In this document: positions 35,952 through 44,891 of the stretch, piece by piece
How the letters are laid out: each line of letters begins with the position of its first letter
Numbering within the stretch: the stretch's first letter is position 1
Source of the DNA: Bacteroidota bacterium
Lineage (GTDB): Bacteria > Bacteroidota > Bacteroidia > Bacteroidales > JAAUTT01
NCBI GenBank assembly: GCA_023429135.1
Contig: JAEYWD010000006.1
Coordinates: 73,604 to 137,603, forward strand
Direction of reading: 5' to 3'
DNA: 64,000 nucleotides
Notes under the pieces: generated by a model
The model's database searches: none
What the model saw: only the letters and a program-made list of their open reading frames with translations
What the model was told of the DNA's origin: nothing
Position numbers and translations under genes: made by a program

Positions 35952-36054
35952 TTGATAATCATACGCTATGATGTGCTCGAAATGCATTTCATAATAACCA
36001 TTGATAATAAACGCGTAACCATATAGGTAATATGCAAAATAAAAAACGTTAACA

Positions 36055-39000
36055 ATGAATCAGAAATTTATATTCGCTCTGTGTGCATTTGTTTTATTTT
36101 CAATCAATAAGACAAACGCTCAAACCATAAACGATTGGGAAAATCCTGAAGTAAACGGAATTAATAAGGAAAAACCTCATGCTTACGGGTTTCTTGCTGA
36201 TGAAAAAGCAAACAATCCAATGATTCAGTCGCTTAACGGCATCTGGAAATTCAAATGGTCCCCCGATCCTCAATCACGACCCGCAGATTTTTATACAGAG
36301 ATTTATTCAGCGGATAAATGGAGCAATATCCTTGTTCCGGGCAACTGGGAACTTCAGGGGTTCGGAACGCCAGTTTATACCAACATTGCCTATCCGTTCA
36401 AGGTCGACCCTCCCAAAGTTACCAGCGAACCGGAAAAAGGGTTTACAACTTATAATGAAAGAAATGCGGTCGGCAGCTATTTAACAAGTTTTATTGTTCC
36501 TGAAAACTGGAATGATAAACAAGTATTCATCAATTTCGGAGGGGTACAATCGGCTTTTTACATATGGGTCAACGGACAGCAAGTAGGATATAGCGAGAAT
36601 TCGATGTCTCCGGCCGAATTTGATATTACAAAATACATACGCAAAGGAGAAAACAAACTCGCTGTGGAAGTTAACAAATATTGCGATGGCAGCTATCTCG
36701 AAGACCAGGATATATGGCGCCTGGGTGGAATATTCAGGGATGTGGACTTGATTGCACGGCCAAAAACCTTTATCAGCGACTTTTTTGTAAGGGCGGTGCC
36801 AGACAATAGTTTTAACAGAGCCGCCATTAGCATTGATTTGCAAATCGACAACCGTTCAAACCAGAATATTTCAGGATTACAATACGAAGCAGAAATAACC
36901 GGGTATTCAAAATCGGGAAACATTATTGACATTCCTGTTTCGGGCAAGGTTCCTGCAATTTCAAAATCACAACAAGTATTGTTACAGGTAAAGTCTATGC
37001 TGGAACAACCAAAGCTTTGGACTGCTGAAACGCCCAACTTGTATCATCTTGTTATTAAACTCCGGAACGCTAAAAACGAAATTATTGATAAAGCTGAATG
37101 TTATTTTGGTGTCCGTAAAATTGAAGTACGGGGTGAAGTATTTTACATTAACGGAAAAGCGGTCAAATTAAAAGGTATAAACCGCCATGAACAACATCCG
37201 CGCACGGGGAAACATTTGAGCCGGCAATTGATGGTACGCGACATGGAGTTGATGAAACAAGCCAATATCAATTGGATACGGACCTCTCACTATCCAAATG
37301 ACCCGTTGTTTTATGAGCTTTGCGACAAATACGGGTTTTACGTGATGAACGAGGCAAACCAGGAATCTCACGGTTTTGGTATCGGAAATAAAATTATGGG
37401 CGACAGCCCGGTATGGAAGAAATCGCATGTAGAAAGAGCTGTATCGCTGGTACAGCGCGATAAAAACCACGCGTGTGTTTTTGTCTGGTCTTTGGGAAAT
37501 GAAGGCGGACATGGGCGCAATATGGAAGCCATGGCCGACACGATTAAAAAAATATACCCCGGTTGTTTGGTTTTCTCCGATTTCCATAGGGAAGTATCTG
37601 ACCTTTATGACGATAGTTATCTCCATCCTGCCGATTTCAAAAAATTAGCAGAAAGGATAACTGACAAACCAGTGATTATGCGCGAATATTCCCATGTTAT
37701 GGGCAATTCGGGTGGAAATCTTCAGGAATACTGGGATATAATATATGCCGATTCGAGTATTGCAGGGGCCGCAATCTGGGAATGGGACGAACACGGCCTG
37801 CCTAAGCCAAAAGATGGATCCCGCATGAAGCTCAGCGAGCACCCCGGTGATTATAGTTTGAAAGACAATGAATTTTGGGCTTATGGCGGCGATTTTGGTG
37901 ACAAACCAAATGATGGAAATTTTGTAATGAGAGGACTGGTCTCTACAGACAGGAAACCATTACCACACTATTACGAAGTACAGAAAGTATATCAGCCTGT
38001 GATTTTTGAACTTTTAAATGACAGGGAAATAAAACTAAAAGTCACCAACCGCTTTGATTTCCTGTCGCTGATAAGCCTTGATTTTGAATACGAATACACA
38101 TCGAATGGAAAATCGTTACAAAGAGGCAAATTCACATGTGATAATGCTCCTGGAGAATCCTCGGTTATAAAAATTCCTTCACCACAAATTGCAGATACCC
38201 TTTCATCTGAAATAAATCTAAATATATATGCAAGACTAAAGAATGCCACACTTTGGGCAGAAGTCGGTTATTGTGTTGCCCGTGAGCAGTTTGTAATCAA
38301 GCCTTTCAAATGGGCAACTATTATTCCTGAGGGTAAAAAAATCGATATAACAGAGGGAGCTTCTCAAGTTGAACTAACAACAGGCGACATGGCTTTTATA
38401 CTCGATAAAAATAATGGCTCCCTGTTAAGCTGGAAAGTAAATCAAAAAGAATTACTTAAAGGCAGGCTTGAACCCTGGTTTTGGAAAACGCCAAACGACA
38501 ATCAAAAGCAAAGCGGATACGTTAAGGAAGTTGGTAAATGGAAGACAGCAGCAGAAAGACTTATGATCAAAAATGTAACCGTTACAAAAAAGGAACTTGC
38601 AACAGTAAAATTTGACATGTACATGCCATCCATTGGCGCTAATTACACACTTCAATACCAGGTAAACGGTAATGGCCAACTTCAGGTGGAGGCAACATAT
38701 ACTTCATTGTGCGATACCATCCCCTTTATTCCCAAATTTGGGATGCGCATGCGAATTCCTGAAAATTTCAACTATATAGAGTGGTATGGCCGTGGCCCTT
38801 ACGAAAACTACCCCGACCGGAAAACGGGTTCATTAATAGGTTTGTATTCTTCTACTCTGGCGAATTTTATAACAAAATACGTTGCTCCGCAGGATAATGC
38901 CAACCGTGGCGATGTTCGCTGGTTTTCGTTAAATTCTCAAGCACATGAAAGTATCAGAATCACAGGTTTGCAGCCACTGTGTTTCCGGGCATGGCCTTAT

Positions 39001-39192
39001 ACCGAAGAGGATCTGGAAAATTCACGGCACGATTACGAGCTTCCTGTTCGCGATTTCATAAACCTGAATATCGATTTGAACATCCACGGTGTTGGAGGTG
39101 ATGATACCTGGGGTGCAAAAACTATGGATAAATATACCAATCCCGGCAACAAGTCTTATCAGTACGGATTTATTTTAGAATTTAATTATTAA
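36055..39192 (+). CDS. GH2 beta-galactosidase, LacZ type
   Basis: The 1045 residues match LacZ in length and order: signal peptide, sugar-binding jelly roll (about 45-225), Ig-like domain (about 230-345), TIM barrel (about 345-640), DUF4981-like domain and the Bgal_small C-terminal domain (about 775-1045; AYTEEDLENSRHDYEL). Acid/base Glu483 is in SLGNEGGHG and the nucleophile Glu544 in MREYSHVMGN. WEWDEHGLP replaces the usual WDWVDQG. It would hydrolyse beta-galactosyl side chains in the periplasm. The next gene follows after 4 nt, so translation is probably coupled. Confidence 0.96.
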   Translation: MNQKFIFALCAFVLFSINKTNAQTINDWENPEVNGINKEKPHAYGFLADEKANNPMIQSLNGIWKFKWSPDPQSRPADFYTEIYSADKWSNILVPGNWELQGFGTPVYTNIAYPFKVDPPKVTSEPEKGFTTYNERNAVGSYLTSFIVPENWNDKQVFINFGGVQSAFYIWVNGQQVGYSENSMSPAEFDITKYIRKGENKLAVEVNKYCDGSYLEDQDIWRLGGIFRDVDLIARPKTFISDFFVRAVPDNSFNRAAISIDLQIDNRSNQNISGLQYEAEITGYSKSGNIIDIPVSGKVPAISKSQQVLLQVKSMLEQPKLWTAETPNLYHLVIKLRNAKNEIIDKAECYFGVRKIEVRGEVFYINGKAVKLKGINRHEQHPRTGKHLSRQLMVRDMELMKQANINWIRTSHYPNDPLFYELCDKYGFYVMNEANQESHGFGIGNKIMGDSPVWKKSHVERAVSLVQRDKNHACVFVWSLGNEGGHGRNMEAMADTIKKIYPGCLVFSDFHREVSDLYDDSYLHPADFKKLAERITDKPVIMREYSHVMGNSGGNLQEYWDIIYADSSIAGAAIWEWDEHGLPKPKDGSRMKLSEHPGDYSLKDNEFWAYGGDFGDKPNDGNFVMRGLVSTDRKPLPHYYEVQKVYQPVIFELLNDREIKLKVTNRFDFLSLISLDFEYEYTSNGKSLQRGKFTCDNAPGESSVIKIPSPQIADTLSSEINLNIYARLKNATLWAEVGYCVAREQFVIKPFKWATIIPEGKKIDITEGASQVELTTGDMAFILDKNNGSLLSWKVNQKELLKGRLEPWFWKTPNDNQKQSGYVKEVGKWKTAAERLMIKNVTVTKKELATVKFDMYMPSIGANYTLQYQVNGNGQLQVEATYTSLCDTIPFIPKFGMRMRIPENFNYIEWYGRGPYENYPDRKTGSLIGLYSSTLANFITKYVAPQDNANRGDVRWFSLNSQAHESIRITGLQPLCFRAWPYTEEDLENSRHDYELPVRDFINLNIDLNIHGVGGDDTWGAKTMDKYTNPGNKSYQYGFILEFNY

Positions 39193-39196
39193 AACG

Positions 39197-40771
39197 ATGT
39201 TTTTAAAAAGTAAATTTTTAATTGTGATTGTTGTATGCTTCCTGTTTGAAAATGTACAATCTTTAGCGCAAGACCGTAACTTTTATATTTACCTCTGTTT
39301 TGGGCAATCGAATATGCAGGGCACGGGACTCATACAAAACCAGGACAAAACAGTGGACAACCGCTTCAAGGTATTCCAGGCGCTGGATTGTTCAAACCTT
39401 AACAGAAAAAAAGCAACCTGGTACACTGCAGTTCCTCCTACTTGTCAATGTTACTCAGGGCTTTCACCAGCCGATTATTTTGGAAGGACCATGGTTGCCA
39501 ATCTACCGGATAGCATTACCGTAGGAATTATTAACGTTTCAATTGCCGGATGTGACATCAGGCTTTTCGATAAAGACATTTACATGAACTACGATTCAAC
39601 ATACAAAGATAGTTGGTTTACGTCTCTGGTTGCCGGGTACAATTGGAACCCGTATCAATATCTTATCGATCTGGCCAAGCAGGCGCAAAAAGATGGCGTT
39701 ATCAAAGGGATTCTTTTGCACCAGGGTGAAACAAACACCGGCCAGGTACAATGGTTATCGTACGTGAAAAAAATATACAACGATATGATAGCTGACCTTT
39801 CTTTAAATGCTAATTCTGTTCCTCTTTTAGCTGGTGAAGTGCTGTCTGTTGCCGGCAATTGTTGTTCAGGTATGAATTCTATAATTAAAAGGTTACCAGA
39901 TACAATTCCAACAGCGCATATTATTTCCTCTGGTTCTCTTACCGGCCAGGATGGGGCTCATTTTGATTCTCCGGGCTACAGAAAATTTGGCAAACGTTAT
40001 GGGGTTGAGATGCTTTCTCTTATTGGATATAAAACTGAATATGCCGAGGCCGAATGTGGGACGGTAGGTGCCGATTTGAAAATTCTGACTGATGAAAACG
40101 TTTCAAATTCGGCTTATGTTATGTCTGTTGAAGCGGTTCCGGCATCAAACGATTCAAACATTGTTAAGATGGATATTTCCTTGAGCGCCGATACAGCCTG
40201 GTATCTCTATGGTCGTTTTAAAACTATCAATACAAGCCCTAAATCTTTCTGGCTCAAAATTGACAATGGAAAATTTGAATTATTTAACGGTTTGACTACC
40301 CAAGGTTGGGAATGGATAGAAATAAAAAAACTTAAACTGACTGAAGGCAATCATTCTATAAGTATTGCTTTTACCGAGGAAAATGTTTTGCTTGACAAAA
40401 TTGCAGTTAAGAATGCTCCAATAAAACCCTTTGATACAGGAGAAGAGGCTAAGAATTTATGTAAGGCAAATACCACAACCAGTGTAAATGAATTAAACGC
40501 TGATGGATACGAATTAGAACAATGTTACCCTAATCCTGCCTCAAATAGTAAGGTCGTTATTACTTTCAAAATACCAAAAACGAGTTTTGTTTCCTTAAAA
40601 ATATGTAATTCACAAGGCAAAGTTATTGATAAGCCGGTCGGAAAGACCTATTATGCCGGTAACCATGTAGTCGAATATAACACCGTAAAATTAAAACCAG
40701 GGATTTATTTTTATACCATGCAGGCAGATAAGTTTAATGCTACCAGAAAGTTGGTTATACCTACCAGATAA
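39197..40771 (+). CDS. T9SS-secreted SGNH/CE6-like acetylesterase
   Basis: The 524 residues have a signal peptide, a SASA/CE6-type SGNH hydrolase domain (about 25-285) with Ser38 in FGQSNMQG and the catalytic Asp252/His255 in QDGAHFD, a beta-sandwich of CBM-like character (about 285-415; EAECGTVGADL) and a T9SS sorting tail (from about 440; CYPNPASNSK). CE6 and related enzymes remove acetyl groups from plant polysaccharides. With the CE1 protein at 25397 it is one of only two enzymes of the operon carrying the T9SS signal, so it acts outside the cell. Confidence 0.9.
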   Translation: MFLKSKFLIVIVVCFLFENVQSLAQDRNFYIYLCFGQSNMQGTGLIQNQDKTVDNRFKVFQALDCSNLNRKKATWYTAVPPTCQCYSGLSPADYFGRTMVANLPDSITVGIINVSIAGCDIRLFDKDIYMNYDSTYKDSWFTSLVAGYNWNPYQYLIDLAKQAQKDGVIKGILLHQGETNTGQVQWLSYVKKIYNDMIADLSLNANSVPLLAGEVLSVAGNCCSGMNSIIKRLPDTIPTAHIISSGSLTGQDGAHFDSPGYRKFGKRYGVEMLSLIGYKTEYAEAECGTVGADLKILTDENVSNSAYVMSVEAVPASNDSNIVKMDISLSADTAWYLYGRFKTINTSPKSFWLKIDNGKFELFNGLTTQGWEWIEIKKLKLTEGNHSISIAFTEENVLLDKIAVKNAPIKPFDTGEEAKNLCKANTTTSVNELNADGYELEQCYPNPASNSKVVITFKIPKTSFVSLKICNSQGKVIDKPVGKTYYAGNHVVEYNTVKLKPGIYFYTMQADKFNATRKLVIPTR

Positions 40772-40884
40772 AATAATAGAAATGTAAAAGAAAAAAAATA
40801 GGAATGAGATTGTAGTGGTGTTTAAAACAAAAAATAGGAATCTGAAAATAATGTTCTTTTAATCAAATATATAATTTATAAGCA

Positions 40885-42864
40885 ATGGTGATTTTAAAAT
40901 TAAGGTTAAAAAATACAATTCTTTTAGTTTGGCTCCTCAGTGGTATGATTGTATGGGGAAGCGACACATTTAATCAGGCACAGGCGCAGCAGGTTGCCCA
41001 ATTACAAAGTCCGAACAAGTCTATTGCGCTAAATGTATCTTTGTCAGCTTCAGGTGAAATTCAATACAGGGTACAAAAATCTGGCGTTAACGTCATTCAA
41101 CCTTCGGCATTAGGTGTGATGATGAAGGGACATGATTTTACGCAACGCATGAAACTGGTGACGATTTCAAAACCGGAGCGCATAACAGATGGCTACCAAA
41201 CCAGGAATGGAAAAAAAAGCAGCATTCTTTACCAGGCCAATCAATTGGTGATGTCTGTTACGAATGAAGAAGAGAAAAAAATGGATATCATTTTCCAATT
41301 ATCCAACGACGGGGTGGCGTTCCGGTATTCTTTCCCCTGGATTGAAAAAAACGAAACGATTGTTAAAGAACTCTCCTCATTTGCATTTGATAAAGAAGCA
41401 AAAGCCTGGTTGCAACCCATGAGTGAAGCAAAAACAGGTTGGGAACATTGCCATCCGTCTTATGAAGAACACTATTTACAGGATATTCCTGTTGGCACAG
41501 TATCACCGTTAAAATCCGGTTGGATTTACCCTGCTTTGTTTAAAACCAATGATACATGGGTATTGATCACCGAAGCGGCACTTGATGGTACCTATTGTGG
41601 CACAAGGTTGGTCAATGACTCTGCCTCATCTGTTTATGCAATCGGATTTGCCGATCCGAGAGAAGTGTTTACAGGCGGTGGCTACTTACCGGTAAACAAT
41701 AAGCCCTGGCTCACCCCATGGCGCATTATAACCATTGGTAGTTTGAAAACGATAGTAGAATCAACACTGGGAACCGATCTGGCCCCAAAATCTACTAACA
41801 TTGACCAGTCGTTTATTAAACCAGGCAAAGCATCGTGGAGCTGGATCAATAGCAAGGACGACATGATCGTTTATGATGAACAAAAAAAGTATATTGACTT
41901 TGCTTCATCAATGAACTGGCAGTATTGCCTCGTTGATGCAGCCTGGGATACTAAAATCGGATATGAAAAGGTAGCCGAACTGGCAACCTATGCCAAACAA
42001 AAAAATGTTGGATTGATTTTGTGGTATAATTCAGCCGGGGATTGGAACACGGTAAAATATACTCCAAAAGACAAGTTACTGACGAAAGAAGGAAGGGAAA
42101 AAGAATTCAGTCGTATTCAGGCAATGGGCATTAAAGGTGTTAAGATCGATTTCTTTGGTGGCGATGGTCAGAGCATGATTCAATACTACATCGACATTTT
42201 AAATGATGCCGCAAAATATAAGCTGCTTGTAAACTTTCACGGCGCTACATTGCCAAGAGGCTGGCAAAAAACATATCCTCATCTGATGACTGCGGAAGCA
42301 ATTTATGGAATGGAGATGGTGACATTTGACCAGAATGCGGCCGATAAACAAGCCAACCATTGCGCCATGTTGCCGTTTACAAGAAATGCATTCGACCCGA
42401 TGGATTTTACCCCCATGAATCTTACAGGGCTTACGTACTCCAATTGTACCAGAAAAACAACACCCGCTTTTGAACTGGCTCTTTCAGTGTTATTCCTTTC
42501 GGGAATACAACATTTTGCTCAGTCCCCCGAAGGAATGACCAAAGTATCCGATGATGTGAAATATTTCCTGAAAAACCTCCCCGACTATTGGGATGATGTA
42601 AAATTTATGGAAGGATACCCTGGAAAATACGCAATCATAGCCAGGCAAAGTGGTAATCGCTGGTATATTGCCGGGATCAATGGAGAAAAAAATGAAAAGA
42701 AAGTAAATTTAGACCTTACCTCTTTCAAGAAAAGCAAGGCGACTCTGTTCACGGACGGCACAAAAGATGAACTGCTTTCAAAAACACTTCTGAACACAGC
42801 AAGTCAAAAGAAATGTGATCTCATCCTGAATGCAAACGGTGGGTTTGTAATAGTGCTTGAATGA
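40885..42864 (+). CDS. GH97 glycosidase, retaining type (second copy)
   Basis: The 659 residues resemble the GH97 at 31373 in all main blocks: SPNKSIALNVSL at the start, PWRIITIGS, GLILWYNSAGDWNT, nucleophile Asp422 in GVKIDFFGGD and HGATLPRGWQKTYPHL. The N-terminal beta-sandwich is the glutamate-rich metal-site type. It is a diverged paralogue, so the two probably cut different alpha linkages (alpha-galactosyl or beta-L-arabinopyranosyl are known for this branch). The export signal places it in the periplasm. Confidence 0.93.
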   Translation: MVILKLRLKNTILLVWLLSGMIVWGSDTFNQAQAQQVAQLQSPNKSIALNVSLSASGEIQYRVQKSGVNVIQPSALGVMMKGHDFTQRMKLVTISKPERITDGYQTRNGKKSSILYQANQLVMSVTNEEEKKMDIIFQLSNDGVAFRYSFPWIEKNETIVKELSSFAFDKEAKAWLQPMSEAKTGWEHCHPSYEEHYLQDIPVGTVSPLKSGWIYPALFKTNDTWVLITEAALDGTYCGTRLVNDSASSVYAIGFADPREVFTGGGYLPVNNKPWLTPWRIITIGSLKTIVESTLGTDLAPKSTNIDQSFIKPGKASWSWINSKDDMIVYDEQKKYIDFASSMNWQYCLVDAAWDTKIGYEKVAELATYAKQKNVGLILWYNSAGDWNTVKYTPKDKLLTKEGREKEFSRIQAMGIKGVKIDFFGGDGQSMIQYYIDILNDAAKYKLLVNFHGATLPRGWQKTYPHLMTAEAIYGMEMVTFDQNAADKQANHCAMLPFTRNAFDPMDFTPMNLTGLTYSNCTRKTTPAFELALSVLFLSGIQHFAQSPEGMTKVSDDVKYFLKNLPDYWDDVKFMEGYPGKYAIIARQSGNRWYIAGINGEKNEKKVNLDLTSFKKSKATLFTDGTKDELLSKTLLNTASQKKCDLILNANGGFVIVLE

Positions 42865-42889
42865 TTTTATAAACAAAAAATAAAATACA

Positions 42890-44836
42890 ATGAAATTTCG
42901 AGTACTGCTTCTATTTCTAACACTATTTCTTTTTCAGGCATTTGTTCATGCTCAAATCAAGTTACCAAAAGTATTTGGCGACAGCATGGTTTTACAAAGG
43001 GAATTAAAAATTCCGGTTTGGGGTAACGCAACTCCCGGAACGCTTATAACAGCAGAAATGGGAAATGCGAAAACGTCTGCAAAAGCTGATCAGGAGGGAA
43101 AATGGATGGTCCATTTACCAAAGTTTAAAGCAGGCGGCCCCTATACTCTCAAAATTTATGAAAAAGAAAGGCCTGGCGAGGGTATCCTTCTCAGAGGAAT
43201 TCTCATTGGAGATGTCTGGCTGGCATCAGGCCAATCTAATATGGAATGGCAGGTGCAGCAGGCCAAAGATGCAAGGGCGGAAATAGCTAATGCCAATTTT
43301 CCGCAAATTCGTTTTCTTGTTGTTGATCATAGTAACCAAATAAAGCCTCAGTCTGATATTTCATCCGGAAAATGGAAAGTTTGCTATCCTGAAAATGTGA
43401 AGGAGTTGTCGGCGGTTGCCTACTTTTTTGCCCGTAAAATTCATGGAGATCAAAATGTTCCTGTGGGAATTATTCAAAGCACCTGGGGTGGCACGAAGAT
43501 AGAGCCCTGGACGAGCAGGGATATGTTGCTTACCTCTCCAATTACCAGGACAAAAACGCTCAGTGTTGATACCCTTCATTTTGACCGGAAAGATTTTGTA
43601 AGAGACAGCCTGAATCAAATACGCTTTTGGGAAATAGTTTATAATCCTCAAAATAATGCGGACAAAATATTTTCCGCCCCGGATTATAAGGATTCTGACT
43701 GGACAAACATTGGTATGCCCAACGTGCTAAAGGAGTTTGGGATTGGTAATTATGAAGGAATGGTTTGGCTACGAAAAAAAATATCGCTGACTGAATCATT
43801 TGCTGGCAAAGATATTACAATTAACCTGGGGCATCCGGAAATGAACTATTCGCTTTATTTCAATGGTAAGGAAATCTGTAAAAACATCTGGTATTCCAAT
43901 CCAACTCATTCTTATACAATTCCAGCCGGCTTGGTACAACTGGGAGAAAATACCATTGCTGTCAGGATAGCCATGTTATGGGCCGGAGGCGGTTTGAATC
44001 CGGCAAATGATATTTATATTACTGATGGTTCATCAAAAATTACCTTAGCCGGGAATTGGTTATATAAAAAGGATCTGGAGACGGCTATCCCGAAAATGCC
44101 AAATTATCAGGGTAAACCCACTGTTCTCTTTAACTCTATGATTAACCCGCTTATCCCTTATGGTATCAAGGGTTTTCTCTGGTACCAGGGCGAATCGAAT
44201 GCTGAAGATGCTTATAAATACCGGAAATTATTTCCTATGCTGATTGCAGACTGGAGACAACACTGGCAACAGGGCAATCTTCCGTTTTTATATGTTCAGT
44301 TGGCTAATTATATGCAACGGAAACCGCTTCCTTCCGAAAGTGAATGGGCCGAATTGAGAGAAGCACAGACGCTGACATTATCTCAACCCAATACTGGTAT
44401 GGCTTGTACAATTGATATTGGAGAAGCTGGCAGTGTTCATCCCATTAACAAACAGGAAGTAGGAAGGCGCCTGGCGCTAATTGCAAATAAACTTGTGTAC
44501 CAACAAAATGGCGTAGTATCCGGTCCTATGTGCAAAAATTTTAAGCCAGACGGAAATCGTATCCGCATCAGCTTTAATCATACTGCTGCCGGACTTTCGA
44601 CAAAAGATGGAAATGAAGTTAAGGGATTTGCAATAGCCGGAAGTGATAAACAATTCTATTGGGCAAAAGCTGTGATTGAAGGAGATGAGGTTATTGTTTA
44701 TTCCGATAAAGTTGAAAAGCCCGTGGCTGTGAGATATGCCTGGGCCGATAACCCCGATTGTAACCTTGTAAACTCTGAAGGTCTGCCGGCAGTGCCTTTC
44801 AGAACAGATGACTGGAAAGGTATAACACAGAGATAG
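42890..44836 (+). CDS. Sialate-O-acetylesterase-like carbohydrate esterase (CE20 type)
   Basis: The 648 residues start with a signal peptide and KLPKVFGDSMVLQRE, the family's hallmark. Nucleophile Ser116 is in SGQSNMEW, and His517 (GSVHPINK) is the likely catalytic histidine; the glutamate-bearing motif FLWYQGESNAED is intact. A GH2-like sugar-binding jelly roll is inserted in the catalytic domain (about 230-385). CE20 was named for xyloglucan acetylesterase of this architecture; assignment to CE20 is inference. It starts 25 nt after the GH97 gene. Confidence 0.9.
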   Translation: MKFRVLLLFLTLFLFQAFVHAQIKLPKVFGDSMVLQRELKIPVWGNATPGTLITAEMGNAKTSAKADQEGKWMVHLPKFKAGGPYTLKIYEKERPGEGILLRGILIGDVWLASGQSNMEWQVQQAKDARAEIANANFPQIRFLVVDHSNQIKPQSDISSGKWKVCYPENVKELSAVAYFFARKIHGDQNVPVGIIQSTWGGTKIEPWTSRDMLLTSPITRTKTLSVDTLHFDRKDFVRDSLNQIRFWEIVYNPQNNADKIFSAPDYKDSDWTNIGMPNVLKEFGIGNYEGMVWLRKKISLTESFAGKDITINLGHPEMNYSLYFNGKEICKNIWYSNPTHSYTIPAGLVQLGENTIAVRIAMLWAGGGLNPANDIYITDGSSKITLAGNWLYKKDLETAIPKMPNYQGKPTVLFNSMINPLIPYGIKGFLWYQGESNAEDAYKYRKLFPMLIADWRQHWQQGNLPFLYVQLANYMQRKPLPSESEWAELREAQTLTLSQPNTGMACTIDIGEAGSVHPINKQEVGRRLALIANKLVYQQNGVVSGPMCKNFKPDGNRIRISFNHTAAGLSTKDGNEVKGFAIAGSDKQFYWAKAVIEGDEVIVYSDKVEKPVAVRYAWADNPDCNLVNSEGLPAVPFRTDDWKGITQR

Positions 44837-44891
44837 TTCAGCTTTTCAAAAAATTTAACAAACGATATAACAATCATAACTAACATAAAAA

